A stretch of DNA of 64,000 nucleotides, taken from contig WBZZ01001245.1 of assembly GCA_019918135.1 (NCBI GenBank), positions 310,001 through 374,000 of the forward strand, written 5' to 3'. Made by a program: the position numbers and the translations under genes. Shown one piece after another: positions 40,401 through 48,549 of this stretch. Each line of letters starts with the position of its first letter. Within the stretch, counting starts at the first letter, position 1. Origin of the DNA: Paulinella micropora. Lineage: Eukaryota > Cercozoa > Imbricatea > Euglyphida > Paulinellidae. The notes under the pieces were generated by a model. It made no database searches and was not told the origin of the DNA. It saw nothing but the letters and a program-made list of their open reading frames with translations.

Positions 40401-40747
40401 ATGGCCGATAGTGTCTTAGCCAGCCGCTGGGGGGTCATGGCATCACGTTTGCCAGTCACCCATTCAATGTCCATGGCAAGGGCCGATGTCACGTCTTCTA
40501 CTTCGATTGAGCGATCGATGACATAAAAGGCACGGTTTTCTTCGCCGTAGCCGCGGTAATACTCGAAAAGTTCATCAATACCCGGAAAGGATGTGTACCA
40601 CTTGGCCCGGCTGCCTTTTCTGCTTGGGTCCGCCAAGGCCACCGTAATCTTGTGGCCGAGCGAGTCCGCCCTTTTAAAAGCGGCTGCTTGTGGTCTTTGC
40701 TCTCTTGATCCCGTGTACCATACCCGCCCCTTGTAGAAGGTTTCCAT
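37439..40747 (-). CDS. AEP primase fused to origin-binding-type SF2 helicase (left copy)
   Basis: The start at 40747 (METFYKGRVWYTG) is chosen because it is the first ATG common to both arms; 1102 residues. Residues about 1-240 form an archaeo-eukaryotic primase: AMDIEW (D93, E95), NSFHLHVPS (H148), IIDFGIYSRNRLFRLPG (D190). A Cys/His zinc site (about 302-337) follows. The helicase has Walker A CGRGKST (389-395), Walker B VIMDEAR (473-479), and GRFRKMQ late in the core. AEP plus origin-binding helicase fusions occur in large eukaryotic DNA viruses, including Asfarviridae. It should unwind and prime element DNA. It is divergent from the exonuclease gene across an 81-base spacer. Confidence 0.85.
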   Translation of the reverse strand: METFYKGRVWYTGSREQRPQAAAFKRADSLGHKITVALADPSRKGSRAKWYTSFPGIDELFEYYRGYGEENRAFYVIDRSIEVEDVTSALAMDIEWVTGKRDAMTPQRLAKTLSAIRGELPMLKDHDCKLLDFGRKQSDNTFKNSFHLHVPSVVFANNKEVGNFVKAKLWLAQGLINDPLMKHGGKDIIDFGIYSRNRLFRLPGSAKLSGEEAVPKNMPACVQDLLDAIPAWYRPITHTATEEEAMKCQRKYTKPSSRFGDNAVARHLTDLLRQKGDMFTIVKCLSDGRYVGITDPEHGRTCLIKGEHNKSDNCYFIIDREGYAHYHCFDSEAHPYCAGTVIGRLPGHEEAPSMWAPGVRLNNHDEPEGYLKPLIFDDCDQVIAVAAHCGRGKSTALVRLVRRMLEEEAPEGLRILVVSARISHAAVQKGQFDGLGFIHYKDKKWWENDRVICQYESLHNLSDHKVKGFDLVIMDEARSIVDQMLSSETNGKFLGRNARYFYALLSRPGVKVVALDADLESDGAVPALLQHIATSPSAIRVERYTQNPTKRKFYVTRDRKQLIDRIKSSAKAGEKTAIACATKACAEAWEQLIKKERPDLKAVLITGDVDDSLKKSMQDPDTFLKNFDVLIFTSAVSVGADVQLPWHLLLVDASSRNGCGPRQLMQMMGRFRKMQVERVDVLYPPKPMKADVSYALCHRLEKARRDLRERETDIKQYQGMIRFQETFDEDGTMLLSPDWFTELHIHARAEKLAQFEEEFKRQAGRHQFQLIMEEEAGQDEGAAEFKEYKELAKADRENLFKDAFDVFKDCPPDELHQRLKDLKAKTDANEASAYEKIQLALVHTLKLFRGEGGDDERREKQRALTYDEFKLVSENTRPLYNIAAVLKKGLLSEEILMQQRNKLRERQYINTADTPLWHMAALKTVQAFEVLGIQNAGLRADGTSTVSFTKKDVVANRAKIIELTSAAVRAGGSKIRSYTTSGKLAADPAHLPLKGLRQAIQSNFGGTIKGRRKMKRDGDRNKTEEYVLEQNRTLVDLAMLSNAYEGDQIANVIVAGSNTIEIEPPLKKSKTNDDQTTLKFTNRGLEAFLKKPPSIYSPQKKR

Positions 40748-40828
40748 TCCAGATATAAAATTCAACGCCCAGAAGAAAAAAAAAATTTTTTTCTTCTATG
40801 GGTAGTGTCACAACAATCAGGCACCGCA
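40748..40828. promoter_or_regulatory. Bidirectional promoter with CTTCTG motif in both directions (left)
   Basis: The spacer holds CAGAAG and an A-run directly followed by a T-run and TTCTTCT (about 40770-40797), a near-palindrome. Read towards either gene it gives a T-tract then CTTCT(G). The same motif precedes the polymerase-region ORF and the core helicase 19-23 bases before the ATG. Confidence 0.6.
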
Positions 40829-41707
40829 ATGGCCGTATGTAGCGTTAAGTTTTGCATTGACCACGATGTCTCGCTGGAGGCGGACCCCGCGGGGCTCTGG
40901 GACGTTCTTCAACATTGTCCGTCGATCAAGAGGCATGTCAAGGGTGATACCGCCCACGCCGAAAGAATCATCAGCAAGCTGAAGCGGGCCGGGTTATGGA
41001 AGCGCGTACGAAACAGCGACATCTTGAAGGAGCAGCGGAAAAAGCGACACCTGGAAACCAAGATTATATGGAACAAAAACAACCGCCAAAAGATTGCAGA
41101 AAGACGCGAGCGATATATCGCGGCCACGCTCATTCGCAAGGGGCTTGTCCGGCCGCCCGCCGATCCTCCGCTCGTGCTGAACGACACGGCCGTGCTCGCG
41201 ATTGATACCGAAACTACAGGCCTGTCGAGCACCGACGTCCCTATCCAGCTCGGCTACGTGCTCAGAGTCAACGGCGAGACCAAGATGGAGTGTTGCAAGA
41301 TCATTCGCTATTATAACCGTATGGTGCGCATCTCGGAAGCGGCCGAAGCCATCCACGGCATAAGCTGGGAACAGGTGCGCAGCTCACCCCATGACGCGGC
41401 CGTAGAAATCGCTACGCTGGCGAAATTGATGCGCGACGTTACGACTGCGGGCGGCGTGGTCATTGGCCACAACCTGGCTTTCGACTTGCGCATGCTCAAA
41501 CAGGGCTTGCCTGGCGTCGACCTGGTTGGTCTGAACACCGTCTGTACACTGCAGCTGGCGCGCAAACTTAGTGGCCAGAAAAAGGGACTCAAGCTGGAAC
41601 AAGTCTACAGAGAAATCGTACCGGCCGGAGAACGCAAAGACTTGGCCTCGCACAACGCCCTGTCGGACGCCAAGATGGCCTTGGCCATCTACAAACATTG
41701 GCAGTAA
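40829..41707 (+). CDS. DEDDh 3'-5' exonuclease (left copy, intact)
   Basis: From the ATG at 40829 the product is 292 residues. The N-terminal third is basic and contains a C-x3-H-like segment. The exonuclease domain (about 118-290) has Exo I AIDTETTGLSS, Exo II GHNLAFDLRML and Exo III HNALSDAKMAL with the DEDDh His. Relatives proofread or trim DNA ends (DnaQ, TREX families). Beside a polymerase that has its own proofreading domain, it may resect DNA for recombination. The right-arm copy is broken, so this is the working copy. Confidence 0.8.
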   Translation: MAVCSVKFCIDHDVSLEADPAGLWDVLQHCPSIKRHVKGDTAHAERIISKLKRAGLWKRVRNSDILKEQRKKRHLETKIIWNKNNRQKIAERRERYIAATLIRKGLVRPPADPPLVLNDTAVLAIDTETTGLSSTDVPIQLGYVLRVNGETKMECCKIIRYYNRMVRISEAAEAIHGISWEQVRSSPHDAAVEIATLAKLMRDVTTAGGVVIGHNLAFDLRMLKQGLPGVDLVGLNTVCTLQLARKLSGQKKGLKLEQVYREIVPAGERKDLASHNALSDAKMALAIYKHWQ

Positions 41708-41757
41708 AACGAAAAAAAATAAAAGTTCTTTGTATATACTATTAGCCAATATCAGGC

Positions 41758-42234
41758 ATGAAGTAGAAGTGTTCGAGACCTGGCTCTGGTAAGAAGGTCG
41801 CCCGCTATTGCAGCAGTCGCTGCCAGACAAAACACCGAGAGGTCTGCTCAGCGAGAAGCGGAGCCAACAACATCGCCCGCTACGTCATGAATAACTTACC
41901 CCGCGAGCTGTTGCGGGCGGCGGACCCGGGAGGTGCCGTTTACGTATGGGTACCTGACACAGGCAACGGGCCCCTGCGACAGGAAATTGTGATGTTATCA
42001 CCTGCACAGCTCGCAGACACACCCCGTCATCACGCCGCTCTCCAAGACCTGTCGCCGTCGCTGGGCACCGGGGTCATTATCGACGTTGAGACCGCGCCGG
42101 GTAGGAGTCTGACGACCGTTACTAGAATGCAATTTTTTTTAATTAAAAGAAGACTTGAGAGTTCGTTCCACTTACTCTGCCGGACACCGGTTAAGTACAG
42201 GAACACTAGGCCAGTGAGCCTGTCCAGGGCGTGA
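41758..42234 (+). pseudogene. MYND-like zinc protein, disabled left copy
   Basis: The left copy has ATG-AAG-TAG at its start (the right has TAC), a stop at codon three. It also carries a 39-base segment absent on the right (around 41932-41970) and has lost the original stop, so the later frame runs to 42234. The zinc motif RYCSSRCQTKHREVC is still encoded downstream of the stop. The intact gene is 48155-48499. Confidence 0.65.
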
Positions 42235-42336
42235 CGGTCATGAGGCGTGCCGGTAGCAAAGACATCGTCCTTGAGCGCTGACGGTAATAGTGCCCGCGCG
42301 CGAGGCAGCAAGGTCCGTAGGTCCGCTAGGTGCGCG

Positions 42337-42535
42337 TGCCGATGACTCTAGCGATACGCCCGAGTCAAAAAACTTTGAATTTCCTGTTCAGGCCTATCGA
42401 ATTAAATTTTTCCCGCCAAGAAAATAACTCCTTTCGAAAAACGGGATTTTTTCGATTAATGGACCGCGCGGTTTCTGAAAGAAAAAGAATTATGTCTCAC
42501 ATATATAACAAGACGATAAAACGAAAGACACCGAA
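42337..42535. other. Core edge, no gene
   Basis: This is the first unique sequence inside the left arm and the leader of the zinc-finger nuclease gene. It contains a TTTTTTCGATTAATGG stretch and an AT-rich tract before the ATG at 42536, but not the CTTCTG motif of the other genes. The last bases of the left arm before it encode a truncated tail of the core helicase on the minus strand. Confidence 0.5.
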
Positions 42536-43990
42536 ATGTCGTCTGTCGATGAACATATAGAACGGACAGCCAAGAGGCAGAAACTGACCAGGGAGTCATG
42601 CGAGATTAAAACGCTGCCGAATGGGACCCTAAGGTATAAGTCAAACACAGACAAGCATTGGCATAATGCCTGTGTCTCTTGCTATCATGACAAGGGTCGA
42701 AAAGTGACGCGAGCGTCTTATGATGATTTACAAGGCAGCAGAAAGCGCCTATGTAAAAAATGCGCAGAGGAACAGGGGATCGAGTTTTTAACATATCATT
42801 GTGTATGCCCCCATGAGGGGTGCGAGTATGCCTCGATCATTGGTAACAACCTGCGTCAACATATGGCAAGTGTCCACGAAGGGAGGAGATATAAATGTGT
42901 TGAATGCAGCAAGGCCTTTACCATGGAGTGTAGTCTCAAAAATCACGTCAAGAATGTCCATACCAATATAGAAAAACGGCACGCTTGCAAATTCTGTGAG
43001 TTCAAAACTAATAAGCGGACTGGTCTCTCACGACATATAAAGGCGCTCCATCTAAAATTGCGCGAGTACGTTTGTACATACGATGAATGTAAACAGGCGT
43101 TCACACAGAAAGGTCATCTACAAGTGCATATCCGTACTCATACTCAAGAGCGTCCTTACAAGTGCGTGACGTGCGACAAAAGCTTTTCGGAGTCGGGCCA
43201 CCGCGCCCGGCACGAACAATCCCATGAAAAAGCAAAAAACTGGACCTTTCTCTGTCCATACAATGAGGGTGAGACAGCCCTCCACGTCCCGGGTGAGGGC
43301 AAGATGGCTTGTATGTTCAACCGCCACCCGACCCGTGAAGCACTGTCCTACCACATTCAGTACCGTCATACCAAGAGCGGTCTAGCAGCCGGGAAAAAGA
43401 CAGAGGATCAAATGGCCGCTTTCCTGACCAAGGAAGGCTACCTATTCGATCGCGACCGATCCAACTCGATAGCTGTCAATGGATGTATTGACACGGCGCC
43501 GATCACGACATCGCGAATCCGCTTTCCAGATTTTCGTATCCTAACTTTCGAGGAGATGGGTATATTGATGCTTTTGGAGAACGACGAAGGGGCTCATCAC
43601 GATAAGACGGCCTGCGATTTAGCACGAATGATTGAAGTTAATACCGCACTTCGCGAAGGATCGTCGGTCGGGGACGAGGGTCACATCGTCTGGATACGCT
43701 TTAACCCCCACCTCTTCTATGTCGATGACGAGTTGTTCAACCCGTCACCAGAAGAACGCTACCAGAAGCTCAAGGAGGTACTCGACGAGATTAAGAGTGG
43801 GAAGCTCGCCTTGCACCCGGCGAAAACGTCGATCGTCTACATGTTCTATGACCGTATTACCGTCGACGATGACGATGGCATGCCGGCCGAACACGAAAAA
43901 TTGCCGTCCATTTTCGGAAAGGACACAAACAGCCCAGTCAATTTCCCATTTATAGATATGCTTAAAGACCTCGTGATCAAAGTTGTATAA
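42536..43990 (+). CDS. C2H2 zinc-finger array fused to a PD-(D/E)XK-like nuclease
   Basis: The product is 484 residues. A Cys4 site (C46, C49, C73, C76) is followed by five C2H2 fingers (starting at about C91, C121, C151, C180 and C210) and a degenerate sixth (C240/C259, H273, H278). Residues 290-480 form a nuclease-like domain: RIRFPDFRI (D332), LMLLENDEGAHH (E348, E351, H354), CDLARM (360-365) and VWIRFNP (385-391). Similar domains occur in protist and giant-virus proteins and look like PD-(D/E)XK endonucleases. This would be a natural sequence-targeted DNA-cutting enzyme, a good candidate for transposition, target choice or replication start. Single copy and intact. Confidence 0.65.
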   Translation: MSSVDEHIERTAKRQKLTRESCEIKTLPNGTLRYKSNTDKHWHNACVSCYHDKGRKVTRASYDDLQGSRKRLCKKCAEEQGIEFLTYHCVCPHEGCEYASIIGNNLRQHMASVHEGRRYKCVECSKAFTMECSLKNHVKNVHTNIEKRHACKFCEFKTNKRTGLSRHIKALHLKLREYVCTYDECKQAFTQKGHLQVHIRTHTQERPYKCVTCDKSFSESGHRARHEQSHEKAKNWTFLCPYNEGETALHVPGEGKMACMFNRHPTREALSYHIQYRHTKSGLAAGKKTEDQMAAFLTKEGYLFDRDRSNSIAVNGCIDTAPITTSRIRFPDFRILTFEEMGILMLLENDEGAHHDKTACDLARMIEVNTALREGSSVGDEGHIVWIRFNPHLFYVDDELFNPSPEERYQKLKEVLDEIKSGKLALHPAKTSIVYMFYDRITVDDDDGMPAEHEKLPSIFGKDTNSPVNFPFIDMLKDLVIKVV

Positions 43991-44027
43991 TTAAATTTTT
44001 TTTCTTCTGTACCGTATTTATAGAAAT

Positions 44028-44363
44028 ATGAAACACGCGTACCACGTCACGCCAGGCCGAAACGGTCAGCCTGATCGACTAAGCTTGTTCGGTATCGATG
44101 GCGCAGAGGTTTTCGACCTGTCGTCTTCCTTCTATGTTGAGGGGGCGCACCCCGGCGGTGAGCCCATTGATCTGGTACCGACCCGGGCCTCGAACGGCCC
44201 CAGGCGTTATACAAAAATGACCTTTCGCGCGCGGGAAGAAATGAGGCATGTCGCCGAGGCCCACCGCGAACCCTTGGAAGCAGATATACACCCGGTCCTG
44301 GCTTTCATGACCGCACGAGGATGGGTACCAAAAGTACCAGCCGGCGTCCGGCTAGCATACTGA
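44028..44363 (+). CDS. Possible N-terminal part of DNA polymerase B, in the overlapping frame
   Basis: The 111-residue ORF (MKHAYHVTPGRNGQPDRLSL) follows a T-tract and TTCTTCTG at 44002-44009. Its end, EADIHPVLAFMTARGWVP, resembles the segment before the exonuclease domain of delta-type polymerases. The polymerase frame begins 43 bases before its stop, shifted by minus one. Either the two are one protein made by a frameshift or split by an indel, or they are separate, translationally coupled proteins. Confidence 0.45.
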   Translation: MKHAYHVTPGRNGQPDRLSLFGIDGAEVFDLSSSFYVEGAHPGGEPIDLVPTRASNGPRRYTKMTFRAREEMRHVAEAHREPLEADIHPVLAFMTARGWVPKVPAGVRLAY

Positions 44364-46363
44364 GTTTCGATATAGAGACCTTCACCCCGGTACCCGGCGC
44401 CTTCCCTAATCCAGCTCGCCCGACCGACAAGGTTATCTGTATTGGCTCGGTCTTTCGTGGGCGCGACGGGGCTGTTAGAAGGGCTGTTTTCCACTTGAAC
44501 AAATGCGAGCGCGAGACGGGGTCCGCGGTCGAGTGCAAGGACGAACAGGACCTCCTGCTCCAGTGGCAGAGCTTCGTCCAGGCCAACGACCCCGATATAC
44601 TGCTCTCGTACAATGGTCATAATTTCGATGAGCGATATCTCTCTGCGCGCGGCGGAAGACGCTTCGGCTACCTCTCGCGCCTCCCTGGCTACAAGTGTAC
44701 GATCACTGACCGGCGCTGGCGGCAAGTCCCGGGTAGAATAGACCTGGACCTCTTTGCGTACGTGAAGCAGAGCCAACTCAAGTTCCGTGATTACCGCTTA
44801 GATACGGTCGCCCGTGATATCCTGAGGAGGACACAAGGCAAAACGGGGCTAGAAATTAGGGAAATGTTTTCTTTATTCGAGCAAGGCCGGATGTCGGCGG
44901 TAGTTGAGTATTGTCTACAAGACTGTGAGCTGGTAGTCGAGCTATACGATAAGCTCGGCGTTGACGCGGCCGACAACGCACTTGCGGAGGTAACACATGT
45001 GTTCCGCCAGGACCTTCACCTTCGCGGCGTCTCTTTTCGCGTCTTGAGCCATTTTTATGCCGAGGCCAAAGCCCGTGGGATGGTGATGGCGCGAGCCAAG
45101 GACGGCGACCGCCTACAAGGGGACGAGAAATATGTAGGGGCGTTCGTCATGCAGCCGAAAGTAACGGGGCTCATCGACCACGTGCTGACACTGGACTTTC
45201 CGTCACTCTATCCCTCGATCATGATCGCCTACAACATCTGCAGCTCTACCATTGTAGAGCGCGACCCTGCTGGTCGCTATCTCGACCTGTTTTTACCAAG
45301 CGCTAGAAGGGCCTGTTTCCGCCAGGATGTGCCTGGGTTAGTACCGACAATCGTCAAGAACCTGCTCGAGGCACGTAAGAGGACCAAACAGCAGCTGAAG
45401 ACAGCCACTTCCGATATCGAGCGCACTGTACTGAACGCGCGCCAGATGGCCGAGAAGGTATGCGCGAACGCGGCTTACGGCTTCTTCGGTCTAAAGAGTT
45501 CGATGTACGGGATGGTGGTGGTGGCCGAAGCAATCACTACACTCGGACAACAGACGATCAAAAAAGCAATCGAAATCGCAGAGAGTTCCTTTCCGGGCCT
45601 GTCAGTCGTGTACACCGACACGGACAGTTTGTTTTGTCACTTCACCCCCAGGCCATCTTCGCGGGAAGAACTGTTTGCTTTGGGCAAGAAGGTGGCACAG
45701 GCCGTGAATAGCCAGCTACCTTCTCCCATTTCACTCGAGGTGGAAAAGACAATCGAGCCTTTCCTGATCTCCAGTAAGAAAATGTATAGCGGATGGGCCT
45801 TTGGCTCTCCTTCTGAAGATAGCAAGAGTTTGCTAGTCAAGGGGATGCGCTCAACCCGCCGTGACGGGGCGCCGTACTTTGACAAGCTCTATTCGGAGCT
45901 GCTCAAAATGATGCTGGCTAGAGAGCCGACCTCGCTGTGCCTGGCCCTTATCAAGACCAGCCTAGACAAGATCATGGGGCCGGCCAGCCTACTGTGCTAC
46001 GAGGACTTTGTGCTGACCACAACCCTCGGTGACAGTTACAAAAATGCCGAAACGAGCGTGGCCGTCGTTGTATCCCGGCAAATGGAACCGCCGCCGCTGC
46101 CCGGCGACCGCTTGCGCTACGTTATGCAGAAGACTGGCTCGCTCAAACAAACCAAGAAGTTTAGACAAGTGTTAGCAGCGGACAAGGGAAGCGTGAACAG
46201 ACTCGATCTGGCCGCCTATGTCCGAGCAAGCAAGCCGAGCTTGGTGTCACTGCTGTCGCTCGTGGGCGGCGACTGTGGGCAACTGATAGATTCATACATA
46301 GAGAAACTAGCGCCGCGGTCGGCTGGCTTTACCAAAGGCATCGATTCGTTCTTTAAAAAATAA
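44321..46363 (+). CDS. polB: Family B DNA polymerase, RNA-primed type
   Basis: The product is 680 residues. Exonuclease motifs are FDIET (D17, E19), YNGHNFDERY (97-106) and YCLQD (Y197, D201). Polymerase motifs are DFPSLYPSI (292-300, motif A), K-x3-N-x2-YG within KVCANAAYGFFG (379-390, motif B), YTDTDS (431-436, motif C) and a KKMY block. Motifs A and B are about 80 residues apart, without the insertion of protein-primed polymerases, so it should use RNA primers, fitting the primase in the arms. The last residues (GIDSFFKK) look like a PCNA-binding PIP box. All catalytic residues are present. The start is the ATG overlapping the upstream ORF. Confidence 0.9.
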   Translation: MGTKSTSRRPASILSFDIETFTPVPGAFPNPARPTDKVICIGSVFRGRDGAVRRAVFHLNKCERETGSAVECKDEQDLLLQWQSFVQANDPDILLSYNGHNFDERYLSARGGRRFGYLSRLPGYKCTITDRRWRQVPGRIDLDLFAYVKQSQLKFRDYRLDTVARDILRRTQGKTGLEIREMFSLFEQGRMSAVVEYCLQDCELVVELYDKLGVDAADNALAEVTHVFRQDLHLRGVSFRVLSHFYAEAKARGMVMARAKDGDRLQGDEKYVGAFVMQPKVTGLIDHVLTLDFPSLYPSIMIAYNICSSTIVERDPAGRYLDLFLPSARRACFRQDVPGLVPTIVKNLLEARKRTKQQLKTATSDIERTVLNARQMAEKVCANAAYGFFGLKSSMYGMVVVAEAITTLGQQTIKKAIEIAESSFPGLSVVYTDTDSLFCHFTPRPSSREELFALGKKVAQAVNSQLPSPISLEVEKTIEPFLISSKKMYSGWAFGSPSEDSKSLLVKGMRSTRRDGAPYFDKLYSELLKMMLAREPTSLCLALIKTSLDKIMGPASLLCYEDFVLTTTLGDSYKNAETSVAVVVSRQMEPPPLPGDRLRYVMQKTGSLKQTKKFRQVLAADKGSVNRLDLAAYVRASKPSLVSLLSLVGGDCGQLIDSYIEKLAPRSAGFTKGIDSFFKK

Positions 46364-46434
46364 AATCTTCTGTTTGTGCATATTTCAAGAAATATGGACG
46401 AGTCAGAACCCTGCCGAGTACATGCGCCGGTCCG
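46364..46434. promoter_or_regulatory. Leader of the core helicase with CTTCTG motif
   Basis: TCTTCTG at 46366-46372 lies 22 bases before an ATG at 46394 (GAAATATGGAC). That ATG opens a frame different from the helicase frame. A very similar GAAATATG start context occurs at 44028. Either the helicase N-terminus is frameshifted or a short upstream ORF precedes it. Confidence 0.5.
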
Positions 46435-48174
46435 GTGCCCGAGCTCTCGTACGATGTATATCAGCGCGAGGGCCGGTGGTGTGCGCGGCAGTGGTGCGGC
46501 GACACGTATGCCCACCTCGAACTCGAACCATTCAGTGGCTGGGACCTGCAGCCCGGCGAGACCAGCTATGTCTGTGGCGATAGATACCTCGACGCCGAGC
46601 GAGCCATACCCCCCGGCGCCCGCACGATCATCTTAAAAACACCGACTGGCTCGGGCAAAACAACCGTTATTGCCCAACAGCTGCCGCCCGGCACCAGCTG
46701 CTGGATCCTATCTACCCGTGTCCTCTTGGTCAACGACCTTGTCAAGCGGTTCGGCCACCTCGGCTTCCGGAGCTACCGCGATCTCAAAGACTGGAGCAGC
46801 CCGCCCGCCCGCCTCGTCGTGACCATCCACTCGCTCTATAAGCTGCGTGGGCATTACCCCGATACCTTGGTGCTCGACGAGTCGGAATCACTCTTCACCG
46901 AGATTTTCCATAACAAGACCTTGCTCAAGTGGTCCACTCGCCTGCTGGCTCAACTGCGCGGCCTCTGCCGGCGCTGCAGGCTTGTCATGGCCGCCGACGC
47001 GAATTGCTCATCCATGACTCTGGAGACGATCAGGCAGTGGCGCAGGGGCACACCAAGGCCCCACCTGGTTTGGTCTAGCTACGTGGCGCCACTTGAGCTA
47101 CATCCACGCGTCAGGGTCACGACCAACTTGGCGGAATGGTCACAAGACATCCGCCAGCGCCACGCCGGCGGGCAGGTCCAGTACACGTTTGCCAATTTCT
47201 TGGGCGCGCTGCAACCTCTGCGTGGCGACCAAACCTTATTCCTGACGCGCGAGACTAGCTCGGCCGAAAAAGATGCCCTGAGCGGGATTGACGAACTCGT
47301 AGACAGCGGTCAGCTACGGCATGTTCTGGCCTCACCCACGGTCGAATCGGGTGTCTCGCTAGAGTCGGCCAGGTTCCACTGCGTTAACGTGGCGCTCGTC
47401 GACTCCACGACGGACCCCGCGGCGGCACTGCAGGGCATGATGAGGGTACGGAAAGCGAGGTTGATTAACTTGTGCCTGGTGAACATCGCGCCGACCAAGC
47501 CGAGTTTGCGCAAACAGGCGCCGGCGGGCAACGACTTGGCCTCGCTGGTCAGGGCCCGGCAGGCTCACTGTTACAACGACTACACCGGCAGCTTGTTCAA
47601 GCTCCTGACAGAAAACGGCTTGAATGTACTAGTGGAAAACGCGGGTACACGGCGCGCCCCAGCTGCCGACAAGCAGGACGGCATGAAGCAGGCACACAAG
47701 CTGCTGGCGGCGCCCGACATCGACGGCGCACGCGCCGCCGAGATACAAAAGCTCATTAGTTCTCACCGGGACACGCCCGGCCTGAAGCTGCAGCTCAAGA
47801 AGCACCGGCTGCTGCGCCTGTTTCAACAGCGGCAGCTGTGTACGCCCGCCGTGGTGGCCCGGTTCGGCCTCCACCGCGACTTTGTGCTGGACAAGCTCGA
47901 GTCTTATTTGAGTGGGCGGCCTGATTCAGCGCTCGGGGAGCTCCACGACCAGCTACGGCGCGCGCACCTAGCGGACCTACGGACCTTGCTGCCTCGCGCG
48001 CGGGCACTATTACCGTCAGCGCTCAAGGACGATGTCTTTGCTACCGGCACGCCTCACGACCGTCACGCCCTGGACAGGCTCACTGGCCTAGTGTTCCTGT
48101 ACTTAACCGGCATCCGGCAGAGTAAGTGGAACGAACTCTCAAGTCTTCTTTTAATTAAAAAACCTGCATTCTAG
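46435..48174 (+). CDS. Origin-binding-protein-like SF2 helicase
   Basis: The open frame gives 579 residues from a GTG at 46435; no ATG lies in frame upstream, so the true start is unclear. Walker A is TPTGSGKTT (69-77) and the Walker B-like motif is LVLDESESLF (145-154). Later blocks ASPTVESGVSLES and LQGMMRVRKA match motifs V and VI of herpesvirus-type origin-binding helicases. This is the second such helicase in the element, without a primase domain. It probably opens origins for the polymerase. Its last 71 codons lie inside the right arm, and its 3' end overlaps the convergent MYND-like gene by 20 bases. Confidence 0.75.
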   Translation: MPELSYDVYQREGRWCARQWCGDTYAHLELEPFSGWDLQPGETSYVCGDRYLDAERAIPPGARTIILKTPTGSGKTTVIAQQLPPGTSCWILSTRVLLVNDLVKRFGHLGFRSYRDLKDWSSPPARLVVTIHSLYKLRGHYPDTLVLDESESLFTEIFHNKTLLKWSTRLLAQLRGLCRRCRLVMAADANCSSMTLETIRQWRRGTPRPHLVWSSYVAPLELHPRVRVTTNLAEWSQDIRQRHAGGQVQYTFANFLGALQPLRGDQTLFLTRETSSAEKDALSGIDELVDSGQLRHVLASPTVESGVSLESARFHCVNVALVDSTTDPAAALQGMMRVRKARLINLCLVNIAPTKPSLRKQAPAGNDLASLVRARQAHCYNDYTGSLFKLLTENGLNVLVENAGTRRAPAADKQDGMKQAHKLLAAPDIDGARAAEIQKLISSHRDTPGLKLQLKKHRLLRLFQQRQLCTPAVVARFGLHRDFVLDKLESYLSGRPDSALGELHDQLRRAHLADLRTLLPRARALLPSALKDDVFATGTPHDRHALDRLTGLVFLYLTGIRQSKWNELSSLLLIKKPAF

Positions 48175-48499
48175 TAACGGTCGTCAGACTCCTACCCGGC
48201 GTGGTCTCAACGTCGATAATGACCCCGGTGCCCAGCGACGGCGACAGGTCTTGGAGAGCGGCGTGATGGCGGGGTATGTCTGCGAGCTGTGCAGGTGATA
48301 ACATCACAATTTCCTGTCGCAGGGGCCCGGGGTCCGCCGCCCGCAACAGCTCGCGGGGTAAGTTATTCATGACGTAGCGGGCGATGTTGTTGGCTCCGCT
48401 TCTCGCTGAGCAGACCTCTCGGTGTTTTGTCTGGCAGCGACTGCTGCAATAGCGGGCGACCTTCTTACCAGAGCCAGGTCTCGAACACTTGTACTTCAT
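48155..48499 (-). CDS. MYND-like small zinc protein (right copy, intact)
   Basis: The product is 114 residues starting MKYKCSRPGSGKKVARYC. The motif C-x12-C-x3-C-x3-H-x3-C (ending RYCSSRCQTKHREVC) resembles the second half of a MYND zinc finger, a protein-interaction module. The rest (NNLPRELLRAADP and beyond) is unknown. The leader has TTCTTTG and a TATATA stretch. This is the working copy; the left copy has an early stop. Confidence 0.6.
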   Translation of the reverse strand: MKYKCSRPGSGKKVARYCSSRCQTKHREVCSARSGANNIARYVMNNLPRELLRAADPGPLRQEIVMLSPAQLADIPRHHAALQDLSPSLGTGVIIDVETTPGRSLTTVTRMQVF

Positions 48500-48549
48500 G
48501 CCTGATATTGGCTAATAGTATATACAAAGAACTTTTTATTTTTTTCCTT

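Larger units (their letters stand above)
28727..42336 (+). repeat. Left giant inverted repeat of the 32 kb element
   Basis: The arm is 13.6 kb and matches 47961-60972 in reverse complement. The inner boundary is at 42336: the last shared bases are the CCGCTAGGTGCGCG stretch. It is about 600 bp longer than the right arm, mainly from two extra 185 bp minisatellite units and about 200 bp lost from the right arm at a hairpin. Confidence 0.9.
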
